Assembly (NCBI GenBank): GCA_018221175.1
Contig: JAAOYE010000028.1
Location: 1-27,036 of the forward strand
DNA: 27,036 bases
Source of the DNA: Candidatus Woesearchaeota archaeon
Lineage (GTDB): Archaea; Nanobdellota; Nanobdellia; Woesearchaeales; BM511
Reading direction: 5' to 3'
The stretch's first letter is position 1. Each line of letters starts with the position of its first letter. Shown one piece after another: positions 14,944-21,105 of this stretch. The notes beneath the pieces were generated by a model that saw only the letters and a list, made by a program, of their open reading frames with translations, was not told where the DNA came from and searched no databases. The position numbers and the translations under genes are program-made.

Positions 14944-15058
14944 ATAAACTCGAATCCGTGTAGGCTGATTTCTTGAGATTTAGTGATGATATTTAAATTT
15001 AATGATTTAAAGTGTAGATACAATTAATTTTAAATATACTTTAATTATTTCTGAAAGA
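14944..15058. promoter_or_regulatory. Divergent promoter region of tRNA-Gln and the frameshifted gene
   Basis: The 115-bp AT-rich gap has a minus-strand TATA-like stretch near 14985-14998 for the tRNA and a plus-strand TTTTAAATATAC near 15029-15040 about 20-30 bases before the ATG at 15059. Confidence 0.4.
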
Positions 15059-15426
15059 ATGGAAGATAATAAAATTAATGTTGAAGTTATGTTGCACAAT
15101 GGTACTCCAGGTAGCACTTGCTGCGACCCCTATTTCTTATTATTGCCAGAAACAATTTTGATGTTTCTAAATTTAATCCAATATATTATGCACATGGAAA
15201 AGTTGATGAATCCAATTTAAATGAAGTTGTTGATAAATTAAATAATCATCATTTCATACTAAAATCACTTTTAGAACCAAGTGAAATAACAAAATTTAAA
15301 ATTTACACTATACCAAAAGATAAAAATAAAACAAAACGAATAAATCAAGTCATAAATGATATAAGCTCTTTAAAAGGACTTACTGTAGAAAACAGAGAAG
15401 ATTTATGTTATTGCTCAAGCCAGTAG
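15059..15426 (+). pseudogene. Unknown gene with an apparent frameshift
   Basis: An ATG at 15059, correctly placed behind a TATA box, opens a frame (MEDNKINVEVMLHNGTPGST, CCDP) that soon meets TAA at 15218-15220. The next frame is open from before 15118 to TAG at 15426 and continues as a normal-looking protein (IYYAHGKVDESNLNEVVDKL and on). The two join cleanly if one base is added in the CCCC run at 15127-15130, giving about 122 residues. It may be a decayed gene, a sequencing or assembly error, or a programmed shift. No family is recognised. It is very AT-rich compared with its neighbours. Its end overlaps the convergent glycosyltransferase by 12 bases. Confidence 0.55.
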
Positions 15427-16617
15427 CTTCTTTTTCTCTTCAAGCTTTTTTAGAAGGTATGGTTTTAGAGATCTAAATATCTGCGCCTGCTTTAAGAACT
15501 CTTTTTCAGCCTCGCCAGATGTCATGTCAAGTGTGGCGTTTACAAACGAATACATCCTTGCAAAATACATTGGTTTTAGAGTCTCAACTATTTCTAGTTT
15601 TTTGTCAGATTTATAGAATGCTGCCATAAAGTCATAAACAGTCTTTGCCCACTGCTCGCTAGACAGGTTTATTTTTCCTTTTGCAAACATTTCCTCAAGC
15701 TCACCAAATGTTTCTTCATTTACAATTGAAGATATTGTCGCCTTGTAGTCATTAAACAAGTTAGTTGTATTAGTCTTTATTGCTTCAATGTCAATTCCCA
15801 AGTCTTCAAGCGAAAGCTGTTTTGGCTCTGTAAGTCCTGTAAGACCATGAATTGGGGTTTCTTCTGTGATTTCTTCCTGTTCCCATGAGTCCATGTTTTT
15901 TAGAAGGTTTTCAAACAGTGTGTCTACAACTTCAATAAACATCTGGCCAAGCTTTGGCGCTGAAGGTTTATGGTCTTTTACTCCAAGTCCTGATTGCGCC
16001 ACGTTAAAGCCTCCTAGAAGCGCGTGCAATGTCATAAAATTGTCTATCCCATAGTTGAATGTGGATTCTTTCCAGTCCTGCACAAGCCAGTGCTCTGCTA
16101 GTCTTCCTGAAAAAGCAAAATCTCCGCCAATTGGCTGGCGGACATTTTTGCCTATAAGACTAAATACTAAAGGGTAGACCAAATTGTTTGTGATTGTGCC
16201 GTCGTATTTGTGCCTAAGGTATATTGGTGAGACAAAGTCTGCTCCTTTAAAAATCTGAGAACCAAGGTGCATCATCCAGTCAGGTGTTATTGAGCGAAGG
16301 TCAGCATCCACAACAACTACTCCTTTTGCACCAAACTCTTTTGTTAATTTGAAAAGATTGTGAAAGTTTCTTCCCTTGCCCTTTGTTCCTGGCGGCGTTG
16401 TTATATAGTGCTTGTCAGTCTCTGTTTTTGTTGATAAAAAAACTGATTTTGTGTCGTCTGGAGAGTTGTTGTCAACATTTACAATTGCAGATTTTAGATA
16501 AGGATAGTGCTTTTTGAGTCCCTTGTCAACCTGATTTACAACAAACGCGATAGAATCAGCCTCATTATAGCTTGGTATTCCTACAATCAAATCATATTTT
16601 TCCTGCTTCTCTGTCAT
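15415..16617 (-). CDS. GT-A fold glycosyltransferase, similar in layout to GT78/GT81 enzymes
   Basis: This 400-residue protein starts with a GT2-like domain: IVGIPSYNEADSIAFVV, then NVDNNSPDDT, a metal-binding VVDADLRSITPDWM (DxD), and the acceptor-side blocks RQPIGGDFAFSG and YGIDNFMTLHAL. The order DADxxSxxPDW, QPxGGxF and GIDxxMTLHAL recalls mannosylglycerate synthase (GT78) and glucosyl-3-phosphoglycerate synthase (GT81). It might therefore make a glycosyl-glycerate solute or a glycolipid precursor; a cell-surface sugar transferase is the alternative. A helical C-terminal region of about 150 residues is extra. The ATG at 16617 follows a TATA-like stretch near 16640-16651; a GTG at 16641 is less likely. 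Confidence 0.78.
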   Translation of the reverse strand: MTEKQEKYDLIVGIPSYNEADSIAFVVNQVDKGLKKHYPYLKSAIVNVDNNSPDDTKSVFLSTKTETDKHYITTPPGTKGKGRNFHNLFKLTKEFGAKGVVVVDADLRSITPDWMMHLGSQIFKGADFVSPIYLRHKYDGTITNNLVYPLVFSLIGKNVRQPIGGDFAFSGRLAEHWLVQDWKESTFNYGIDNFMTLHALLGGFNVAQSGLGVKDHKPSAPKLGQMFIEVVDTLFENLLKNMDSWEQEEITEETPIHGLTGLTEPKQLSLEDLGIDIEAIKTNTTNLFNDYKATISSIVNEETFGELEEMFAKGKINLSSEQWAKTVYDFMAAFYKSDKKLEIVETLKPMYFARMYSFVNATLDMTSGEAEKEFLKQAQIFRSLKPYLLKKLEEKKKLLA

Positions 16618-16695
16618 TATCCAACCCTTCACTCTTTTCACTATATAATTATGTACTACTTTATCGTACCTATAATGGTATAAATAAGTTTCTAT

Positions 16696-17454
16696 TTAAA
16701 ATGTGTTTAGTGCTTCTTCTTCCATGAAGTGAAGCTTTGCAGGAATAATTAAAGAGTGAAGCGGTTTTCCAAAGTCCACATTTAGAAGTTTTTTTGCAGT
16801 GCCATAGACAATTTTTTGGTCTGGTGCTCCAAGTCTCGCAACACCCACTACTTTTGTTTTCTCATTAAAAACTCCTCGTTTTTCTTCAGATTCAATCTCC
16901 AAAAGGTACTCAATTGCTTCTTTTATTGTCATGAATCTTGGATTTTTGTCCATTTTAATATCTAAAAGACAAAGTGTATGCAAACCATTTTTCTGGTTCA
17001 TCTCAATGACATCATAAGGTGTTTTTGGCCTAAATCCTTTTTCTGGGTAAGGAATAGACGTTGTCTTTCCATATTTGTAAAGTTCAAGTCCTACAACTCC
17101 AACAGATGTTAGTGCTGACGCATTGTGGATAACTTCTATTTTTACTCCTTTTTTCTTTGCTCTTAGCTTAAGATCAGTATGTGTTGTAGCGCCAAACACG
17201 TCGCCAACAACAAGCAATGCCACATTTTTTGATTTGGCCCTGTCCAGTATTTCGTCGGCCTTTTTTTCAACAAGTTCTCTATTTGCAATGATTACTTTGT
17301 TTCCATAGAACTCTTCAAGCTTACTCGCAGGCACAGACAGAACAGATGTATAACTCTCTAGATAAACATAATCGCATTTTTTTATAATCTCAAGTCCCCG
17401 AACAGTAATGTCTTTTTCATCGTAAAGCCCAAGTCCTATCATGTATAATGTCAT
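16696..17454 (-). CDS. dphB: Diphthine synthase
   Basis: This 252-residue SAM-dependent methyltransferase (Dph5 family) methylates the modified histidine of elongation factor 2 on the way to diphthamide. The N-terminus LYMIGLGLYDEKDITVRGLE, CDYVYLESYTS, the GDVFGATTHTDL loop and VIHNASALTSVGVVGLELYKYGKTTSIPY are the standard signature. The ATG at 17454 matches the usual family start and lies about 20 bases after a TATA box (17475-17488); an upstream ATG at 17472 would add six residues. Confidence 0.95.
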   Translation of the reverse strand: MTLYMIGLGLYDEKDITVRGLEIIKKCDYVYLESYTSVLSVPASKLEEFYGNKVIIANRELVEKKADEILDRAKSKNVALLVVGDVFGATTHTDLKLRAKKKGVKIEVIHNASALTSVGVVGLELYKYGKTTSIPYPEKGFRPKTPYDVIEMNQKNGLHTLCLLDIKMDKNPRFMTIKEAIEYLLEIESEEKRGVFNEKTKVVGVARLGAPDQKIVYGTAKKLLNVDFGKPLHSLIIPAKLHFMEEEALNTF

Positions 17455-17537
17455 AAGGGTTGGAAAATGCAATACTTTTATATATTTATTTTAACTACTT
17501 CGCAGTAAATATGTGGATTTGGTGAGTAAACGCGAAA
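17455..17537. promoter_or_regulatory. Divergent promoter of dphB and the HExxH protein
   Basis: The 83-bp gap has a strong minus-strand TATA (AAATATATAAAAG, 17475-17488) for dphB and a weaker plus-strand AGTAAATATG near 17504 for the gene at 17538. Confidence 0.5.
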
Positions 17538-18404
17538 ATGATAAAAATAATTAGAACCTTTGTAATAGGGACTTTTTTATATGGATTAACAGTTGGGACC
17601 AGTTTTGGTAAAGATGACTTAAATAAAACAGTATATGCACTCACATATAATGCCCCAACATCTACTGTCGAATTTTTTGACCCTGCACCAAATAAAAATA
17701 TCAGCGGGCATGATCTATTAAGATTAACACTTGATGATATCATCACATCTAATTTATTAAATAAAAAATACATTCCAGAATTAGAAGAATTAATTTATAG
17801 ATTAGAAATCGATGAGAATGAAAGTTTATTAGGAAAGTTTGAAAATATGAAAAATTTGGTCATATTTTATTTAAATTCATTCCCAAAAGACATTGATATA
17901 TCCACTACCAGATATAATCTCATAAATACAGGTATTCACGAAATTGCACATAAATTCTGGGATGATTTTATTTCTGAACAGGATAAAGCAGAGTTTACAG
18001 ATAATATTCATATTATCAAGGAGAGGTATGATAAGATTAATGAAATGTTGAATAAAAAAGAAGGTGTTGACAAAAAAAAGATTTTAGGGATGTATGAATT
18101 TACAAAAGAGGAATATGATAATTTTTCCAATTTTATATGTCGTAAAAGTACATACCAGAACCGATATGGTGATTATTTTGACAAATTTTTTTGGGGTACT
18201 GAAGCGTTTTCATATTTAATTCAATTTGAATTATCTAACAAATTATCCAGTCTAAGTATTAAAAAAGTTGCTGATAAATTTAATATTTATGAATTGAAAC
18301 TTGAAAGAGAATATGTTGAAGAGGAATTAAAAGAAATCCATAGTATTCCAAAAGAGCTATTAAGTTTTTATAAAGGATTTATAGCTGATAGATATATTGA
18401 ATAA
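17538..18404 (+). CDS. Putative secreted or membrane-anchored HExxH metallopeptidase
   Basis: The protein has 288 residues and a hydrophobic N-terminus (IIRTFVIGTFLYGLTVGTSF) that looks like a signal peptide or anchor. The zinc motif HEIAH (134-138) sits in NTGIHEIAHKFWDDF. A glutamate in GTEAFSYLIQFEL (E222), 84 residues later on a predicted helix, could be the third ligand of a gluzincin. No named family is recognised, so peptidase activity rests on the motif. Base composition is clearly AT-richer than dphB and ftsZ on either side, suggesting an accessory gene. It is convergent with ftsZ across a hairpin-rich gap. Confidence 0.55.
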   Translation: MIKIIRTFVIGTFLYGLTVGTSFGKDDLNKTVYALTYNAPTSTVEFFDPAPNKNISGHDLLRLTLDDIITSNLLNKKYIPELEELIYRLEIDENESLLGKFENMKNLVIFYLNSFPKDIDISTTRYNLINTGIHEIAHKFWDDFISEQDKAEFTDNIHIIKERYDKINEMLNKKEGVDKKKILGMYEFTKEEYDNFSNFICRKSTYQNRYGDYFDKFFWGTEAFSYLIQFELSNKLSSLSIKKVADKFNIYELKLEREYVEEELKEIHSIPKELLSFYKGFIADRYIE

Positions 18405-18414
18405 AGAGAAAATT

Positions 18415-18434
18415 CTCCCCAGAAAATTGGGGAG
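18415..18434. terminator. GC-rich hairpin between the HExxH gene and ftsZ
   Basis: CTCCCCA (18415-18421) pairs with TGGGGAG (18428-18434) over 7 bp, with a six-base loop. It lies 11 bases after the plus-strand stop, between convergent genes, so it may end or protect either transcript. No T run follows. Confidence 0.5.
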
Positions 18435-18440
18435 TAAAAG

Positions 18441-18511
18441 GAATGCCTCCACCCCAGGGGTTTTCAAATCGTCGGGGGTGATGATTTAGAAAGTGCGGGC
18501 GAAGGCAATTC
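18441..18511. other. Structured GC-rich element after the hairpin
   Basis: GAATGCCT (18441-18448) pairs with AGGCAATTC (18503-18511) with one bulged base. It encloses a second stem, CACCCC (18450-18455) with GGGGTG (18475-18480). This is much richer in G/C than its surroundings. It may be the ftsZ 3' UTR or a small RNA; it does not fold as a tRNA. Confidence 0.35.
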
Positions 18512-18517
18512 TAATCT

Positions 18518-19594
18518 TCATCGCACGATCTCAATTCCGAGTTCGTCGCTCATTACAGCTGCTTGCTCTTCCTGCTGTTTTGCATATTCTGCTTTTCCAA
18601 GTATCCATGGAGAATTGACACCTGTAACTATTGTCATGACTGTTAGTCTTCCTTTCATGTCCTCAGATACTCTTGCGCCCCAGATGACGTTTGCGTCGTC
18701 GTCAAGGCTTTCTGTGACAAGTTCGCCAATTCTTGAAATTTCTTCAAGTGTCAAATCCGGTCCTCCAGCCACATGTATCAACGCTCCTGTTGCTCCTTCA
18801 TAGCTAATGTCTAATAAAGGATTTGACAGGGCTCCTTTCACTGCTTCGTCAACTTTGCTGTTTGTGTCAGATGCGCCAACTCCAATAGCTGCCACGCCTC
18901 CGTTTGACATGATTGCCTTAACGTCTGCAAAGTCCAGGTTTACTAGTGATGGTACTGCAATTGTCTCTACAATCCCTTTAATCATTGTTGAAATCAATTC
19001 GTTTGCCACTGCAAATGCCTGTTGTATCGGCAGATCTCCTGCGATTTGCACCAGTCTGTTGTTGTCAATAACTATAACTGTGTCTGACACTTGTCGTAGT
19101 TGCTGCAAACCAAATTCTGCTTTGTCCACTCTTGCCCTTTCAATCTTAAAAGGCATCGTAACAGTGCCAATTACTATTGCTCCAGTGTCTTTTGCCACGC
19201 TTGCAATGATTGGTGCAGAACCAGTTCCTGTTCCACCGCCCATTCCACCGCATACAAATACCATGTCTGCGCCTCTAAGGGATTCTTTGATTTCCGAGAG
19301 ACTTTCCTGTGCTGCTTCTGCTCCTTTTTCTGGGAATCCGCCGCATCCAAGTCCTCTAGTTACCTCTTTTCCAATCAAGAATTTCTTGTCAGCCTCTGTG
19401 ATTTGTAAGTGCTGCAAGTCTGTGTTGCACGCGATAATCTCTGCGCCTTTGACTCCTTTTTTATAGAGCCAGTTTACCATGTTATTGCCTGCGCCTCCAC
19501 ATCCAATAACTTTGATGTTTGCTTGTCCTACTTCTACTCCTTCTAGTCCTGTTTCTTCAGCTGTTTTTTGTGCCTTTTCTACGATGAAGTCCAT
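18518..19594 (-). CDS. ftsZ: Cell division GTPase FtsZ
   Basis: This 358-residue tubulin-like GTPase polymerises into the division ring. Motifs: IKVIGCGGAGNNMVNWL (G-box T1), the tubulin signature GGMGGGTGTGSAP (GGGTGTG at 119-125), the nucleotide-contacting IDNNRL and the T7 catalytic loop NLDFADVKAIM that acts on the neighbouring subunit's GTP. The short C-terminal tail ends MSDELGIEIVR. It has full archaeal FtsZ length. The ATG at 19594 is preceded by the G-run site AGGGGGC (minus strand 19603-19609) and a leader of about 60-80 bases, unlike the leaderless genes around. Confidence 0.97.
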   Translation of the reverse strand: MDFIVEKAQKTAEETGLEGVEVGQANIKVIGCGGAGNNMVNWLYKKGVKGAEIIACNTDLQHLQITEADKKFLIGKEVTRGLGCGGFPEKGAEAAQESLSEIKESLRGADMVFVCGGMGGGTGTGSAPIIASVAKDTGAIVIGTVTMPFKIERARVDKAEFGLQQLRQVSDTVIVIDNNRLVQIAGDLPIQQAFAVANELISTMIKGIVETIAVPSLVNLDFADVKAIMSNGGVAAIGVGASDTNSKVDEAVKGALSNPLLDISYEGATGALIHVAGGPDLTLEEISRIGELVTESLDDDANVIWGARVSEDMKGRLTVMTIVTGVNSPWILGKAEYAKQQEEQAAVMSDELGIEIVR

Positions 19595-19610
19595 TTTTTT
19601 TAGCCCCCTT

Positions 19611-19646
19611 TCGGTTTTTTTAATTGGTTATCATATCGGTTTTTTT
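19611..19646 (-). repeat. Duplicated 11-mer in the ftsZ leader
   Basis: AAAAAAACCGA (as read in the mRNA) occurs twice, 25 bases apart. The nearer copy abuts the ribosome site (ACCGAAAGGGGG). Confidence 0.6.
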
Positions 19647-19696
19647 GTAGAATATATTCTTGAGAATATAAATATTTAAATATCTCAAAGTGCTAC

Positions 19697-19863
19697 ATTC
19701 TACGTTAGAATTCGGTAATATGCCAATTTCCGGGTGGATTATTACGTTTTCAAAACGACAAACGCCAAATTAAGTCGTTGCGAAAGTTACACGTTATTTA
19801 TCGTCAATAAGCCCCGAATAAACGCAGGTTATCACGCCAATAATAACCACGTCTTCTTTTTTT
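19697..19863 (+). ncRNA. Candidate small non-coding RNA
   Basis: Three perfect short hairpins lie in a row: ATTCTA/TAGAAT (19697-19711, three-base loop), CGTTTT/AAAACG (19745-19757) and GGTTAT/ATAACC (19827-19848). A TATA-like block (19665-19681) is about 20-30 bases before the first, and a seven-T run (19857-19863) comes after the last, as expected for an archaeal transcript end. No match to RNase P, SRP or C/D-box signatures was seen. The strand is chosen by the T run. It could also be a UTR or chance. Confidence 0.4.
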
Positions 19864-19904
19864 AATTAGAACCTTCTACTATTTAAAGCTTTCTATTTGG
19901 TGTT

Positions 19905-20441
19905 TTAACGCCTCAAAAACAATGTTTTCTTTTCGCCTGAATAAAGACCCATCAAAGACATCTGCTCATACTGATCTTCTGCCAGTGTTAGCGACGATAT
20001 ACTAAACTTGTAGCGCTCTTTAATATTATATGTTAGGGATTTAACAAAAGTAGAATCTATGCCTTCTCCAATAAGAAGCACGTTGGCCTTATCTTTTCCT
20101 TCCTTACCATGCAAGATTATTTGTCTTACCTCTGGAAGTTCCCGCACTTTCTCGACGAATAAATCCAATATCCTCTTATCTTTTGAAAGAAGTTTTTTCA
20201 ATTCTTCTGCAGCCTTGTTCTTTTTTATCTTATACAGTTTAAACTTACTTACAGTAACAAGTTCAAGCACGTTTAGCTTTACAAGTTTGTTAATTATCCT
20301 AAATGTTGATGCTGGCGCAACTCCTGCTTTTTGTGCTATTTCTCGAAGATAAAACTCTTTTTCCTCGTCTGAAAAAAACACCTGGAGAAGTTTTAGAATC
20401 TTTTGATCAAACAGCTGCTCTAATACTGAGTTGTCATCCAT
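19905..20441 (-). CDS. Winged-helix regulator with degenerate nucleotidyltransferase-like domain
   Basis: The protein has 178 residues. Residues 12-75 form a winged helix (FYLREIAQKAGVAPASTFRII as the helix-turn-helix). Residues 95-178 look like a minimal nucleotidyltransferase fold: VRQIILHGKEGKDKANVLLIGEGID is where an active enzyme would have GS...SDID, but the catalytic acidic pair is missing. Such HTH-dead-NTase proteins are common archaeal regulators. The ATG at 20441 follows a TATA (minus strand, about 20461-20474), so the message is leaderless. Two 16-bp repeats lie just beyond that TATA, between this gene and a divergent rubrerythrin. Ligand is unknown. Confidence 0.68.
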   Translation of the reverse strand: MDDNSVLEQLFDQKILKLLQVFFSDEEKEFYLREIAQKAGVAPASTFRIINKLVKLNVLELVTVSKFKLYKIKKNKAAEELKKLLSKDKRILDLFVEKVRELPEVRQIILHGKEGKDKANVLLIGEGIDSTFVKSLTYNIKERYKFSISSLTLAEDQYEQMSLMGLYSGEKKTLFLRR

Positions 20442-20475
20442 AAATAGTTTTCTCTGTTAACCCATATAAATATCT

Positions 20476-20510
20476 TTCCATTTATGAAACAGTGTTCCAT
20501 TTATGAAACA
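20476..20510. repeat. Tandem 16-bp operator-like repeats
   Basis: TTCCATTTATGAAACA occurs at 20476-20491 and 20495-20510 (19-bp period, about two helix turns). The second copy with its preceding bases is an imperfect palindrome, TGTTCCAT-TT-ATGAAACA. They border the BRE/TATA of the minus-strand regulator and lie about 25-60 bases upstream of the rubrerythrin TATA (near 20536). Confidence 0.7.
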
Positions 20511-20575
20511 TATAGAGGACAGCCTTTAACAAAAACTTTATTAACAACAACCCAATATCAAGACATAAACCAATT

Positions 20576-20583
20576 AAGGGTGA
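20576..20583 (+). promoter_or_regulatory. Ribosome site of the rubrerythrin gene
   Basis: AAGGGTGA lies six bases before the ATG at 20590 and fixes this start. The TATA-like CTTTATTA at 20536-20543 predicts a short leader of about 20 bases. Confidence 0.55.
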
Positions 20584-20589
20584 TAATCA

Positions 20590-21105
20590 ATGTTTCAATT
20601 ATTTAGATGCCAAATATGCGGCGACCCCTACCTAGGGGACGAGGCTCCGAGTAAGTGCCCGTTTTGCGGCGCTCCAAAAGAATACACCAAAGATGAAAAA
20701 CAGTACATAGACCATTTTAAAGAAAACATTAAATTTACTGATGGCGAAATCGAGGCTTTCAAAAAAGCACTTGACCTGGAAATTGGAAACGCATCATTTT
20801 ACCTTAAAGCGTCATCTACATCAAGCGATGAATTTCATAAAAGCCTTTTCAAAGCGCTTTTCAAAGTTGAATCAGAACACGCCGATGTTTTTGTAAAGCA
20901 CTTAAAGATAACAAAGCCAGAATTTGACAAAACAATCGAAGCATCAACTGACGGCCATGAAAACTTGGAAGAGTCTCACAGGCGTGAAAGAATTGCAATA
21001 GATGCATATTCTCAAATGCTCACCCAATCAACAACTCCGCGTGCAAAAGAAATCTTTGAAGCACTTGTCAAAGTAGAAACAGACCATTTAGGACTTGAAG
21101 ACTAA
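20590..21105 (+). CDS. Rubrerythrin-like protein with N-terminal rubredoxin-like ribbon
   Basis: This 171-residue protein carries a metal ribbon with CQIC (7-10) and CPFC (23-26), then a ferritin-like four-helix bundle. The helices show the di-iron pattern: LEIGNASFYLKA, KVESEHADVF (ExxH), EESHRRERIAIDAY and KVETDHLGLE (ExxH). Rubrerythrins reduce peroxide, with the rubredoxin centre passing electrons to the di-iron site, and protect anaerobes from oxygen. The ribbon is N-terminal, the 'reversed' order relative to classical rubrerythrin. It is divergent from the winged-helix regulator at 19905, which may control it. It ends immediately before the stop of the convergent ligase. Confidence 0.85.
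   Translation: MFQLFRCQICGDPYLGDEAPSKCPFCGAPKEYTKDEKQYIDHFKENIKFTDGEIEAFKKALDLEIGNASFYLKASSTSSDEFHKSLFKALFKVESEHADVFVKHLKITKPEFDKTIEASTDGHENLEESHRRERIAIDAYSQMLTQSTTPRAKEIFEALVKVETDHLGLED

Larger units (their letters stand above)
19595..19904. other. 310-bp gene-free gap: ftsZ leader, shared AT promoter block and candidate RNA
   Basis: From left to right the gap contains the ftsZ ribosome site (19603-19609), two copies of TCGGTTTTTTT (19611-19621 and 19636-19646), an AT block near 19662-19684 that can serve as TATA on both strands, and the candidate RNA described separately. About 40 bases with no visible signal follow before the stop of the regulator at 19905. No protein-coding frame was found. 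Confidence 0.6.

Noticed and set aside
18441..18511. Possible tRNA, because of a TTCAAAT-like string and a closing stem
   Set aside because: No G53-C61 closing pair, no D or anticodon arm can be drawn.
18470..18520. C/D-box guide RNA, because GTGATGA matches a C box
   Set aside because: No D box (CTGA) or C'/D' pair at proper spacing on either strand.
18807..19466. Plus-strand open frame of 219 codons
   Set aside because: It is the antisense shadow of ftsZ, has no promoter or ribosome site, and its protein is low-complexity Ser/Pro/Ile-rich.
19697..19863. RNase P RNA or SRP RNA in the ftsZ upstream gap
   Set aside because: Too short and too AT-rich; none of the conserved core strings were found.
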